64,000 nt of DNA from Erinaceus europaeus (Eukaryota > Chordata > Mammalia > Eulipotyphla > Erinaceidae), in the NCBI RefSeq assembly GCF_950295315.1, contig NC_080164.1:15456882-15520881 (forward strand). The letters are read 5' to 3'. The translations under genes were made by a program, and so were the position numbers. The notes under the pieces were generated by a model. That model made no database searches. It saw only the letters and a list, made by a program, of their open reading frames with translations, and was not told the DNA's origin. Shown in pieces: positions 53,237-63,370 of this stretch (its first letter is position 1; each line of letters opens with the position of its first letter).

Positions 53237-53791
53237 AGGGAATCGGGTGGTAGTGCAGTGGGTTAAGCGCAGATGGTACAAAGCACAAGGACCGGTCTAA
53301 GGGTCCCCGTTCAGCTCCCCACCTGTGGGGGGGGGTCACTTCACAAGTGGTGAAGCAGGTCTGCAGGTGTCTTTCTTTTTTAAAAAAATATTTACTTATT
53401 CCCCTTTGTTGCCCTTGTTGTTTTCTTGTTGTAGTTATTATTGTTGTTGTTATTGATATCGTCATTGTTGGATAAGACAGAGAGAAATGGAGAGAGGAGG
53501 GGAAGACAGAGAAGGGGAGAGAAAGACAGACACCTGCAGACCTGCATCACTGCTTGTGAATTGACTCCCCTGCAGGTGGGGAGCTGGGGGCTCGAACCAG
53601 GATCCTTAGGCTTGTCTTTGAGCTTCGTGCCACGTGCACTTAACCTGCTGTGCTATTGCCCAACTCCCCAGGTATCTATCTTTCTCTCCCCCTCTGTCGT
53701 CCCCTCCTTTCTCCATTTCTGTCTGTCCTATCCAACAATGACAACATCAATAGTAATGATAATAGCTACAACAATAAAAAAATGTTGTATA
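53237..53791 (+). repeat. SINE-A split by an inverted SINE-A, inside L1
   Basis: Outer copy on plus: 53237-53376 and 53670-53791. Inner copy on minus: 53377-53669. The join text GCAGGTGTCTTTCTTT / CCAGGTATCTATCTTT is repeated. L1, then plus A, then minus A. Confidence 0.95.
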
Positions 53792-53835
53792 TATACACAC
53801 AATGGACTACTACTCAGCTATTAAGAATGGTGAAT

Positions 53836-54135
53836 TTGGGGCTAAGTGGTGCTGAACTAGGCTAAGCGCACATTGTACAAAGTGCAGGGACTGGTGCTAG
53901 GATCCCAGTTTGAGCCCCCAGCTCCCCACCTGCAAGAGGGTCACTTCACAAGCAGTGAAGCAGGTCTGTAGGTGTCTATCTTTCTCTCCCCCTCTATATC
54001 TTCCCCTCCTCTCTCCATTTCTCTCCTTCCTATCCAACAACAAAAAATGAGGGAAAAAATGGTCACCAGGAACAGTGGATTCATAGTGCAGGCACCGCAC
54101 TATGCCACAGCGATAACCCTGGAGACAAAAATAAA
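53836..54135 (+). repeat. SINE-A, inside L1
   Basis: GGTGCTGAACTAGGCTAAGC head to CACAGCGATAACCCTGGAG. The A box is damaged. CACCGCACTATGCCACAG shows a small insertion. Confidence 0.92.
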
Positions 54136-54339
54136 TAGATAAATAAACAAATAAGTAAATTAATATATATGAATCCATTTCTTCACATCATCTTGGGTGG
54201 AGCTTGAAAGAATCATGTGAATTGAGATCAGCCAGAAAGAGAAGGAAGAATATGGTATGATCTTACTCATAGACAGAAGTTGAAAAATAAGAACAGAAGG
54301 GAAAACACAAAGCAGAATTTGGACTGGGTTTGGTGTGTT

Positions 54340-54432
54340 GGCACGGGGAGCAGTGAGGAGGCTCTTTGTTCAGGACCTGGGCATGATGGTGAGCGTAATG
54401 ACCTGGGCATGATGGTGGGCATGATGGTGGCG
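54340..54432 (+). repeat. Short minisatellite
   Basis: ACCTGGGCATGATGGTG-like units three times, with GGCATGATGGTG inside the L1 3' UTR. Confidence 0.75.
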
Positions 54433-54525
54433 GACCTAAGCTGTGGGTGATGGGTGAGAGTAATTTGCAGAACACATGTACAACAACTGTATTTATTATA
54501 GACCATTAATCCCCCATTTTAAAGA

Positions 54526-54560
54526 AAGAGAGGGGGAGAGAGAGAGAGAGAGAGAGAGAG
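54526..54560. repeat. (GA)n run
   Basis: Purine run at the L1 A tail. Confidence 0.9.
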
Positions 54561-54689
54561 TCCTGCTCTCCTCATCCCCCAACCGGCTCTCCTAGTGCGC
54601 TGGGCCTTCACCACAAGGCAGAGAGCAGGAGTGCAGGCCGGGAGGTTCTACATGGGGCAGAGCTCCCATGTAGGGGACATAGAGTAGCC

Positions 54690-54830
54690 AAGAACTGGAC
54701 TGTTCCTGCTGGACCCCGGGCAGGGTGCTGAACTGGTGGGCTCAGTCTCTGTCTCTGAAGTGAGAATGATAATATCTCTTTAAGTTAGGATCATCTGAAG
54801 AAATAAGGGATGATGGTGTATGTGAGATGC
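54690..54830 (+). repeat. Possible MIR remnant
   Basis: CAGTCTCTGTCTCTGAAGTG, then GAGAATGATAATATCTC and TGAGATGCTTAGG, in MIR order. Confidence 0.5.
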
Positions 54831-54839
54831 TTAGGTTAT

Positions 54840-54977
54840 CTGCCCAGGAGGTGGCACAGTGGAGAAAGCATTGGCCCCTTAAGCTTGAGGTTCTGAGTTC
54901 AATCCCTGGCATTGTAATGTGCCAGAGTGATGCTCTAGTCCCCCACCCCTTACTTCTATCATTAATAAATAAAGCTT
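54840..54977 (+). repeat. SINE-D
   Basis: CCCAGGAGGTGGCACAGTGG head, GTGCCAGAGTGATGCTC, ATTAATAAATAAAGC end. Confidence 0.93.
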
Positions 54978-54979
54978 TA

Positions 54980-55276
54980 TTTTTTTTTGCCTCCAGAGTT
55001 ATTGCTGGGGCTCATTGCCTGCACTACAAATCCACTGCTCCTGGAGGCTATTTTATTCCCTTTTGTTGCCCTTAGTGTTTACTGTTGTTATTGTTATTGG
55101 ATAGGATATATAGAAATTGAGAGAGGAGGGGAAGACAGAGGGGGAGAAAAAGATAGACACCTACAGACCTGCTTCACCACTTGTGAAGTGACCCCCCCCA
55201 CCACAGGTGGGGAGCCGGGAGCTCTAGTCTTTGCGCTTTGCACCATGCGCACTTGATCCGCTGCACCGCTGCCCAG
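54980..55276 (-). repeat. SINE-A
   Basis: GCCTCCAGAGTTATTGC to GCACCGCTGCCCAG. The B box is lost (GAGCTCTAGTC). Confidence 0.94.
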
Positions 55277-55377
55277 TGTGCTTAGGCTAGTATCTAAAAT
55301 TAAATAAGCTTCTACATCTTAATTGCCAGTTACCCTGAAGTTACTAAACCAGCAAACCTGAAATTTTGCTCTTTCTT

Positions 55378-55605
55378 TTTTTTTTTCCCTTTTGTTGCCC
55401 TTGTTTTATTGTTGCTGTAGTTATTATTCTTGTTACTGATGTCATCGTTGTTGGGTAGGACAGTGAGAAATGGAGAGAGGAGGGAAGACAGAGAGGGGGA
55501 GAGAAAGACATACACCTGCAGACCTGCTTCACCCGCAGGTGGGGAGCCGGGGGCTAAAAATGGGGATCCAGTCTTTGCGCTTGGTGCCACATGCGCTTAA
55601 CCCAG
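55378..55605 (-). repeat. SINE-A, shortened
   Basis: TTTGTTGCCCTTG to GCGCTTAACCCAG, with two small deletions, one removing the B box. Confidence 0.92.
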
Positions 55606-56140
55606 GGGGTAAGGCTTTTCTTTGACTGTCTCTCCCTTTCTCTTACTGCCCCCATTCCCCACCACCACTACCACTGGCTTTGCTCTGGTTATTCCACACT
55701 CTTGTGCACTGACAAAAAGTCATCTCATTTTAGCTGCCTCGTCCTGTTTGAATTAGGTACCATATAGATCAGATATTGAAGTCCTTGGGTGACATAAGAG
55801 CAGATTCTGTCACACCTTGGGAGCTAAGACGGAAGAGTCCAGTCCAGGTTCACACCGCCCACCTGCAGGGGACTGTGGTCACAGCCCAACGGCTGCAAGC
55901 CCCACGTGAGTGAGCACAACCAGGCTGGTCTGAAGGCTGAGCTAGCTACAAAGTGGGGTGCAGCCTGGAAACTCCCTGCAGGGTGCAGAGCAGCGGGGGC
56001 CCCCAGTTTGGCCTCAGTGCACCCAAATTTAGCTTCGGCCTGGTGGTTGGGGGCTGAGCAACAGCACATAAGCTAGGACCTGCTTTATCTTTGTTTTGCT
56101 CTTTTAAGTTTGTTTTTCTCCTCTCTCTTCCTTCCTTTTT
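55606..56140. other. Intron 4, single-copy-looking
   Basis: No repeat or gene recognised. CT-rich at 56110-56160. Confidence 0.5.
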
Positions 56141-56164
56141 TTTCTTTTCTTTTCTTTCCTTCCT

Positions 56165-56388
56165 TTCCAAGAGTTTCTAGGGCTTTGTGCCTATGTAATT
56201 CCACTGCTTCTGGTAGACTTTACTCTCTCTTTTCCAGACAGATGCTGAGACAGAGACAGGGAGACACTGCAGCACTGCTCCACTGCTCATGAAGCTTCCC
56301 CTTGCATGTGCTCCCCGTGGTGGCTGGGGGCTAGAACCAGGTCCTCACACGTGGCAACATGTGATCTCTACCTGATATCTCCCAGCCC
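56165..56388 (-). repeat. Old SINE-A/B
   Basis: GAGTTTCTAGGGCTTTGTGC to CTACCTGATATCTCCCAGCCC. Diverged. Confidence 0.78.
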
Positions 56389-56391
56389 TAG

Positions 56392-56526
56392 GATTTATTC
56401 ATTTTAATGAGGGAAGGGGTAGAGATGGGGAGAGCAGATGGACTAGAGCACTGCTCAGCTCTGGCTTGTGGTGCTGGGCACTGAACCTGGGGCCTCAGGT
56501 GCTACTGCTGCACTATCACCCTGGCC
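56392..56526 (-). repeat. SINE-C
   Basis: ATTTTAATGAGGGAAGGGG, CTGCTCAGCTCTGGCTTG, CTGAACCTGGGGCCTCAGG. Confidence 0.87.
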
Positions 56527-56709
56527 CACAGACCCACTTGATCACTGTTTCTTGGACCTCCAGAACTTGTGCTTAATCGATGACCTTGTGGGTCACAGGA
56601 AGCGCCACCAAGGCTCTTCTGAAGAGCCACACCAGTGATGCAGACTGAACCACTCCAGTGCACGGCTAGGACCAGAACATTCCAACTCTGAGTGTTTTGG
56701 ATGTCACTT
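56527..56709. other. Intron 4, single-copy-looking
   Basis: No repeat or gene recognised. Confidence 0.5.
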
Positions 56710-57323
56710 AAAAATCCCTCTGCTGGGAGTCGGGCGGTAGCGCAGCGGGTTAAGCACACGTGGTGCAAAGCGCAAGGTCAGGCGTAAGGATCCTGGTTCG
56801 AGCCCCCGGCTCCCCACCTGCAGGAGGTTCGATTCACAGACGGTGAAGCAGGTCTGCAGGTGTCTATATTTCTCTCCCCCTCTCTGTCTTCCCCTCCTCT
56901 CTCCATTTCTCTCTGTCCTATCTAACAACGATGACATCAGTAACAACAACAATAACTACAACAACAATAAAAAACAACAAGGGCAACAAAAGGGAAAATA
57001 AAGGGAGTTGGGCGGTAGCACAGTGGGTTAAGAGCATGTGGCACAAGGACCAGAGTAAGGATCCCGGTTCGAGCCCCTGTCTCCCCACCTGCAGGGAAGT
57101 CGCTTCACAAGCGGTGAAGCAGATCTGCAGGTGTCTTTCTCTCCCCCTCTCTGTCTTCCCCTCCTCTCTCCATTTTTCTCTGTCCTATCCAACAGCAACG
57201 ACATCAGTAACAACAACACTAATAACTACAATAATGAGAAACAACAAGAGCAGCCAAAGGGAAAATAAATAAATAAATATTGAAAAAAATGTTTAAAGGG
57301 AAAATTAAAAAAATCCCTCTGCT
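56710..57323 (+). repeat. Two SINE-A copies nested in one target duplication
   Basis: AAAAATCCCTCTGCT stands at 56710-56724 and 57309-57323. The first copy starts at 56725, with an A box (TAGCGCAGCGG) and B box (GGTTCGAGCCCC) of consensus quality. The second starts at 57002, and AAAGGGAAAAT flanks it, so it entered the A tail of the first. Confidence 0.96.
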
Positions 57324-57549
57324 TTGCATGTTGAGAGCTAGAAGAATATTATATGTAACAAAACAAATACACTGTTAACTGTTGATGACCATCAACTGTA
57401 TAATGAATGGTGTTTGCTGAAGTTGCTCACTAGCATCCGGAATAAGTCACTGACAGCTGGCTGGATGTGAGGAAAGCAGACTGACAGCTAGTGTGACAGC
57501 GCACTGGCCGGGCCATTTTAAGAACATGGTTCTGATAATTGTGATTTTA
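57324..57549. other. Intron 4, single-copy-looking
   Basis: No repeat or gene recognised. Confidence 0.5.
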
Positions 57550-58008
57550 AAAGTATGATTTTATTGGTTTATTTAATGAGAGATACAGAGAGAGTCCAGA
57601 GCACTGCTTAGCTCTGGCTTGTGCTCATGCTGGGGACTGAACCTGGGACTTCATAGCCTCATGTGTGAAAGTCTTTTGCAGGGGTCGGGCAGTAGCGCAG
57701 TGGGTTAAGTGCACTTGGCGCAAAGTGCAAGGACGGGCATAAGGATCCCGGTTCAAGCCCCGGCTCCCCACCTGTAGGGGAGTAACTTCACAGGTGGTGA
57801 AGCAGGTCTGCAGGTGTCTGTCTTTCCCTCCCCCTCTGTCTTCCCCTCCTTTCTCCATTTCTGTCTGTCCTGTCCAACAACAACGACATCCACGACAACG
57901 ATAATAACAACTACAACAACAAAACAACAAGGGCAACAAAAGAGAAAATAAAATAATTTTTTAAAAAAGAAAGTCTTTTGCATAACTATGATGCTATCTC
58001 CCTACCTG
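57550..58008 (-). repeat. SINE-C split by a plus-strand SINE-A
   Basis: SINE-C 57550-57680 and 57983-58008. The SINE-A (57681-57968) has target duplication GAAAGTCTTTTGCA at 57667-57680 and 57969-57982. The order of insertion is therefore certain. Confidence 0.97.
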
Positions 58009-58069
58009 ATATGGTGATTTTTTAAATATTTTTTTGTTTATTTTCCCTTTTGCTGCCCTGTTTATATGG

Positions 58070-58285
58070 TATTTTTTTAATTTATGTTTTAGTAGTGAGT
58101 TTGCAGTGACCTACAAGATTAAAACATAATGGAGGTACAGTTTGCACCACTTCCACCCCCAAAGATCTATGCTCCCCTCTCCCAGGTCCTTGAAGGGTCT
58201 TAGAGAAGGGCTGGTCAATTACGACCTTTCACAGGAAAGCTGAGTATGATCGTCAATCTATTTCTGGAATGGAGCTCTTAGAAAT
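58070..58285 (-). mobile_element. Old L1 3' end, minus strand
   Basis: GTGACCTACAAGATTAAAAC and CACCCCCAAAGATC, like the 3' end at 42090. A short SINE-A 3' piece (TTTTCCCTTTTGCTGCCC) precedes it at 58030-58060. Confidence 0.7.
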
Positions 58286-58344
58286 GACTCTGGGAAGTTC
58301 CTGAGTGCTGGGAACCACTGGGTGAAATGTGCCTCTTATATTCC

Positions 58345-58546
58345 TATTTGTGTATTTATTTTCGACAGAGAAATTGAGAGCGGGAAAGAGATTAGAGAGG
58401 AGAGAGAGTGAGGGAGAGAGGCACCTGCAGACCTGCTTCGCCACTCATGAAGCTCCCCTTCCCGAAGGTGGAGATAAGAGGCTCGAACTCGGGTCCTTGT
58501 GCACTGCATTGTGTGCACTCAACCAGGTGTGCCCTCATCTGGCCTC
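58345..58546 (-). repeat. SINE-B
   Basis: TTTCGACAGAGAAATTGAGAG, GGCTCGAACTCGGGTCC, ACCAGGTGTGCCCTCATC. Confidence 0.88.
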
Positions 58547-59590
58547 TTGTCTCATATTCCTAACAAGCCCCTTTTCAGCACAGCTGGGTCCAAGTTAATA
58601 TGTGACTGCTGGAAGTAACTAGGACAGGGGCTGGCCACCAGGAGACCCAGCTGGGTGACCAGAGGGCTGGACTGGTCAGCCTCGCCCCCCTCCCCAGTTC
58701 TCCCCTAGCAGGAAGGGGTCTGGGATCCATGGCTAACGACTTTATCAGCTGTGCTCAGTAGCTGAGTCTCTGGACTTGTCCCAAAGGGCGGGATCCAGAG
58801 AGTTTCCCGGCCGGTGACCACATGGAGATTTGAGGAGCATGGCCTTCCTGGAGAGGGAGCCCCAGGTCCTCCCTAGGACCTTAAGCTATAATCTCACAGA
58901 ACAAGTGAGTGAGCTCTGTGCATCTCTCTAGCAAGCCATCGAGTAGGGGAGGGATGGGGAGCATCCTGGCATTCTGCATCAGAAACCAGCTCCAGCAGGA
59001 ACACGGGAGACAACTGGCATCAGCAGTGGGGGCTGGAGGGCAGCTGGGAGACTGGAATCTGCCCTTTGGTCCCTGATGCTATTCTGGGGCCGATGGCATC
59101 AGAACAGAGCTGAGCTGAATATAGGACACCTGGCCGGTTGCATGGAGCCTGGCTTCTGGGGGCTGTGGCAGTGCCCCACCCCTACCTCCACCACACACAC
59201 ACACTGGAATCAGTCTGGAATTATCTCCCTAGTATCTCCTTTTAAGCCAACCACAGTTTGTAAACATTAAACAATACAAACACAGAACAATCGAGAATGC
59301 ATTTATGTCTAATCTTTTAGAGCTGCTCAAAGGATGACATTTGCAATATTAGGCCAGTTAAGCCAGGGCAGTGGATTTAATGTTTAGTAATTTGCCTCCA
59401 CTTAGGCTGTGATTCTTGCCTTCCTTGAGAAGCCACTAAAATTCAGTTCCTGTTTGGGATTGCAAACGCACAGGCTGTGGTAGCCACACACAGAGCAAGA
59501 CCCTGATCAGAAGTGGCAAACTTTGCAGATGTACTTGAATTTTTACTTTCATTTTTCATGACTTTCACTTTATGTATTGCCTATGGCAAG
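58547..59590. other. Repeat-poor part of intron 4
   Basis: About 1 kb of single-copy-looking sequence. The AT-rich portion 59265-59480 is a reasonable place to look for a conserved element. No exon signature. Confidence 0.5.
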
Positions 59591-59591
59591 T

Positions 59592-59946
59592 GCCTGGGTC
59601 ATGGTGCACTGAATAGAGCTCACACATTACAGTGTTCAAGGGCACGGGTGCAAGCCCTTGGTTCCCCCTGCAGAGGGGGAAGCTGCATGAGCAGTGAAGT
59701 AGTGCTGTAGGTCTCTCTCTCTCTCTCTCTCTCTCTCCCTCCCCCTCTCCCCCATCTCCCTATCTCCCCTTCTCCTTTCAATTTATATTTGTATAAATAT
59801 ACACACACATTTTCTCTCCCCCTCCCCCATCTCCCTATCTCCCCTTCCCCTTTCAATTTATGTTTGTATAAACACACACACACTCTCTCTCTCCCCTCTT
59901 CCCTCATCTCCCTATCTCCCCTTCCCCTTTCAATTTATGTTTGTAT

Positions 59947-60014
<68 letters not shown>
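59592..60014 (+). repeat. SINE-B with tandemly repeated tail
   Basis: GGGTCATGGTGCACTGAATAG head. The tail unit (about 75 bp: CCCCATCTCCCTATCTCCCC ... TCAATTTATGTTTGTATAAA) occurs three times from 59749, 59824 and 59901, then (CT)n and (CA)n to 60014. Confidence 0.9.
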
Positions 60015-60015
<1 letters not shown>

Positions 60016-60029
60016 ATGGCCTATGGCAG

Positions 60030-60165
60030 AGTCTCCTGAGGCAGAAAGTAGACAGAGAAAGAAGGCACAGCACTTCTCAGGTACATATGGTACCAGGAAT
60101 CAAATCAGGAACCTCAGGCATGAAAAGGCAGTGCTCTGCGAGCGGAGCTCCCTCCCGAGCCACTC
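60030..60165 (-). repeat. SINE-D
   Basis: GCACAGCACTTCTCAGGTAC, AATCAAATCAGGAACCTCAG. Confidence 0.72.
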
Positions 60166-60384
60166 TTCCCTGGCTAGCACTGCAGTGTGGTCTCCTTTCC
60201 CAGCGGACGTCAGCTGTCTTCTGGTTTCCCAGCATGCATTCCGGAAGGTGCTGTGTGACTGGTTTTAGCTGTTTCAGAGTGAGTCCAGTTTTTCAGTCTT
60301 TCAAAACCGTATGTTATTGGGACTCACCCTGGATTCTTTTGGCAGAACTAGGGTCTCACACATGTGTGGCTTCACTGCTTCTGG

Positions 60385-60525
60385 GCTGAGTTCATTCAGG
60401 CAGAGAGACAGAGAGAGAGACCTCAGGACCAGTGCTTCCCCTGGTGCTTTGGTGCTCATTGGTGGTGCCAGTGCTTGAACACGGGTCACACATGCCCTTT
60501 CCAAATGAATTCTATCTTTAGCCCT
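60385..60525 (-). repeat. SINE-F
   Basis: CAGTGCTTGAACACGGGTC, CTTTCCAAATGAATTC. Confidence 0.65.
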
Positions 60526-60557
60526 TAGAGGAGAAAAAAACATTTTTTAATGACTTG

Positions 60558-60692
60558 TCTTTTTTTTTTTTTCTAAGCATTTTATTTTAATGAGAGAGAG
60601 AGAGACCAGAGCACCACTCAGTTATGGTGATGCTAGGGATTGAACCTGGGACCTGAGACTGAGGCATGAAAGTCTTATGCTGTCTCCTCAAC
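60558..60692 (-). repeat. SINE-C
   Basis: CCAGAGCACCACTCAG, GGGATTGAACCTGGGACC. Confidence 0.88.
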
Positions 60693-60707
60693 AGCAAATC
60701 CCCCCCC

Positions 60708-60843
60708 CCCAATTTTTTTTTAGATCTATTTATGAGAGAGAATCAGAGCTTCTCTCTGGCACATGCAATGCTGGGGATCGAACTCAGGGCCTCTTGCCTG
60801 TGTGCAAGTCCTGCTCTCCACCCACTGTGTCACCTCCAGGCCA
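60708..60843 (-). repeat. SINE-D
   Basis: TCTATTTATGAGAGAGAATC, CTCTGGCACATGCAATGC, GGGGATCGAACTCAGGGCC. Confidence 0.9.
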
Positions 60844-61104
60844 CGGGAGCCGCTTTGGATGTGGGTGGGGGCAGCACTCAGCCGCCCGGCCTCTGCCTTC
60901 TGTCCTCAGCTTGACGGCAGGGACGGCCTTGCAGTGTAGACATCCCCGGAGCCCTAGCTCCCTGGGTGGGCACTAGGCAAGGGCTGCACCAGACCCTGTG
61001 GTGCCCTTCCTGGGGGTGGCCACCCGGGGACCCCAAGACCCCCCCACCAGGCGGGGAGCATGGCGGCCCTCTCTCACCCCTTTCCTGTGTCTGCTCCCCA
61101 CCAG
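60844..61104. other. End of intron 4 with exon 5 acceptor
   Basis: GC-rich single-copy sequence ending CTGCTCCCCACCAG. Confidence 0.75.
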
Positions 61105-61226
61105 TTTGTCAAGTTCGCCAACATCGAGGAGGACACGCCGTCCTACCACCGCAGCTATGACTTCTTCGTGTCCCGCTTCAGTGAGATGTGTCACTCCAGC
61201 CACGAGGACATGGAGATCAAGACCAA
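61105..61226 (+). CDS. EFR3B: EFR3B exon 5 (about residues 122-162)
   Basis: 122 bp, phase 0 in, phase 2 out. It encodes FVKFANIEEDTPSYHRSYDF, FVSRFSEMCHSSHEDMEIKT, and AA of Lys162. FANIEEDTPSYHR is a hallmark block of the EFR3 family. Human EFR3B, as I recall it, reads DDLEIKTK where this has EDMEIKTK; both changes are mild. The donor is AA/GTAGGT: choosing the next GT (61231) would leave AAG TAG and a stop, so the upstream site is required and fits the phase of exon 6. Confidence 0.96.
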
Positions 61227-61509
61227 GTAGGTATGGGGGGTGAGGGTGCACAGGGTCCTAGAGGACCCCGCCCCATCGCGCCTCCCCTTCCCAGGGCGCC
61301 GGGCCCTGCGGTGACGTCATGGGATGTCCCTGTCACGTGGGCAGAAGGGGGCTCCCTGCACGTGCCTTCTACAGGAGGGGACACTGGTGGCAAGGAAACA
61401 TGGTGAGGGGTGAGGGGTGAGGCCTTGGAGAGCAGTTAGAGTCAGAGAGAGCTCTGGCAGCGCACACACGCATGCAGACTTGCATACAAGTTCAGTTTTC
61501 AAAACATTC
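61227..61509. other. Intron 5, single-copy-looking
   Basis: Donor GTAGGT; nothing else recognised. Confidence 0.6.
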
Positions 61510-61645
61510 CTTTTAGTTTAATAAGAGTGATACAGAAAAAGACAGAGACCAGAGCTCAGCTCTGTCTGATGGTGGTGCTGGAGATTGAACCTGGCTCCTG
61601 AGCCTCAGGCAGGAGCGTCTTTTTGCATCACCACTGTGTGCCCTC
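61510..61645 (-). repeat. SINE-C
   Basis: GATGGTGGTGCTGGAGATTG, GAGCCTCAGGCAGGAGCG. Confidence 0.88.
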
Positions 61646-62063
61646 CCCTGCCCCCACAAAGCTCTTGTTCAGAAGTAGCTGCACTGAAACACCCCTGCCA
61701 CCCTGTCACTCTCTCCCACCCATTCCCCCACCCCCAGCCTCCCAGGCCTCTTCACCCCTCCCCCACATAGACAGACATCTCTGCCCCAGGGCCTTTGCAT
61801 GGCCATGTGTCTGCCCATGTGGCTCCCTCCTCTGCTGCCTGAAGTCTGTACTCCAATATGCCTTTGTCAGTGTCCCCTTTCTGGGATCCCTCTGCCCCCT
61901 GCACTCAGCCCTTCCTCCTTGTTTCATGACTCACTTCCCACGTCTCCTTTTCCTTGTGTCAGCCCAAGATGACCAGGCTACGTCCCCCCAGCTGCCCTTC
62001 TCCATGATCAAGGCAATAATTTGTTAGGTAGAAAATTCTTGCATCAAAGAAATTTAAAAAGGG
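61646..62063. other. Intron 5, pyrimidine-rich
   Basis: CCCAC/CTCCC-rich; no gene recognised. Confidence 0.5.
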
Positions 62064-62380
62064 GGGGGGATGGGCGGTAGCACAGCAGGTTAAGCGCACG
62101 TGGAGTAAAGCACAAGGACCAGTGGAAGGATCCTGGTTCGAGCCCTTGGCTCCCCACCTGCAGGGGAGTCGCTACACAGGCCTGAGGCAGGTCTGCAGGT
62201 GTCTGTCTTTCTCTCCCCCTCTCTGTCTTCCCCTCCTCTCTCCATTTCTCTCTGTCCTATCCAACAACGAACGTCATCAATAACAACAACAATATCTACA
62301 ACAACAGTAAAACAACAAGGGTAACAAAAGGGAAAATAAATAAATATATATATAAAATTTTTAATAAAAAAAAAGAGAAA
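62064..62380 (+). repeat. SINE-A
   Basis: GGGCGGTAGCACAGCAGG head, GGTTCGAGCCCTTGGC, AACAAGGGTAACAAAAGGG. Confidence 0.96.
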
Positions 62381-62655
62381 AATCAGAGACAGTCGACATG
62401 GATGAGGGAGGAGTTAAGTCCAGTGTCACTTTGCTGAGGAAATGTTGATTTACAGGATTGCTGTAGTCACAGGGGCACACTTCCACACTCCCTGGATTGC
62501 ACCTGGCCATTCCAGACCCCCCAGTGAGCCATCATCTCAGTCTCTTAGTCTGAAAGTTCTCGAGAGAGACAGTGTGTCCAGCAGTCAAAGAGGTCACGAC
62601 AGGGAATATTAGCAGGGCTAATATTAGTCAAGCTCCCCATCCCCCCTGTATACTG
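62381..62655. other. Intron 5, single-copy-looking
   Basis: No repeat or gene recognised. Confidence 0.5.
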
Positions 62656-62775
62656 TGCTCAGGAGGGCAGACAGCATAAGGGTTCTGCAAAAGACTTTTA
62701 TGTCTGAAGCTCCAAAGTCCTTGATTCAATCCCCAGTACCACGAGAAACCAGAGATGAGCAGTGCTCTGGTGGGG
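62656..62775 (+). repeat. SINE-C
   Basis: GGGTTCTGCAAAAGACTTTT, GAGATGAGCAGTGCTCTGG. Confidence 0.9.
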
Positions 62776-63220
62776 AGGGGGGGGGGCGGCAGAATACAGA
62801 GTGAAAATATGGAAAGAATCTTCATGCTGAAATAATCAGGCAGCAAAGAAGGCTCCCTCCTGCAAGGCCTGGGTCAGCACCATGGGGTCCAGGATTGTGA
62901 GAAAGGGGTCCCCTCTGTGTCGTGACTCAGTTTCCCCTCTGGCTTCTCAGCCAGCTCAGTGTCTACACCAGTCGGCTGGTGGTACACTGGGGATGCCGGT
63001 GCCCAGCTCACGGCTCACTGAGTGGGGATGGGTCCAAAGAGGCTGAGCCCCCCTGCACACTAGAATGAGGGTGGGGGTAGGAGAGGCATCCGGGTGCCCT
63101 AGGGCAGCCATCCAGGAGGCTGAGCGGCCTGCGGTGCAGAGGGGGGCCCCTTTCTGCTTTTTGGGGGATCAACACACCCCCTCCTGGGGTCCCGTGGAAC
63201 ACGGTGGTTTCTCCTCTCAG
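62776..63220. other. End of intron 5 with exon 6 acceptor
   Basis: Single-copy sequence with a poly-G run at 62778-62786, ending GGTTTCTCCTCTCAG. Confidence 0.75.
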
Positions 63221-63370
63221 GATCCGGATGTCGGGCATCAAGGGGCTGCAGGGCGTGGTGAGGAAGACGGTCAACGACGAGCTGCAGGCCAACATCTGGG
63301 AGCCGCAGCACATGGACAAGATCGTGCCCTCACTGCTGTTCAACCTGCAGCATGTGGAGGAGGCCGAGAG
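63221..63370 (+). CDS. EFR3B: EFR3B exon 6 (about residues 162-212)
   Basis: 150 bp, phase 2 in and phase 2 out. G completes Lys162, then IRMSGIKGLQGVVRKTVNDE, LQANIWEPQHMDKIVPSLLF and NLQHVEEAE follow, and AG begins the next codon (Ser in human). Donor GTCAGG. The block GLQGVVRKTVNDEL continues the armadillo/HEAT-like rod that carries the membrane-binding surface. EFR3A has GIQGVVRKTVNDELRATIW here; the Q and N residues again mark EFR3B. Exon 7 is not in the window. Confidence 0.97.

Larger units (their letters stand above)
53040..54525 (+). mobile_element. L1 3' end, plus strand, split by SINEs
   Basis: ORF2 end at 53040-53236 ([24 protein letters not shown]), 53792-53834 and 54170-54260, then 3' UTR to about 54525. 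Three SINE-A copies divide it. Noncoding overall. Confidence 0.92.

Noticed and set aside
56725..56830. Functional tRNA genes at SINE heads
   Set aside because: The A and B boxes come from a tRNA ancestor, but the anticodon arm and acceptor stem are not kept.
59700..60014. CRISPR-like array (regular repeats)
   Set aside because: Three units of simple pyrimidine sequence from a SINE tail in a mammalian intron; no unique spacers.
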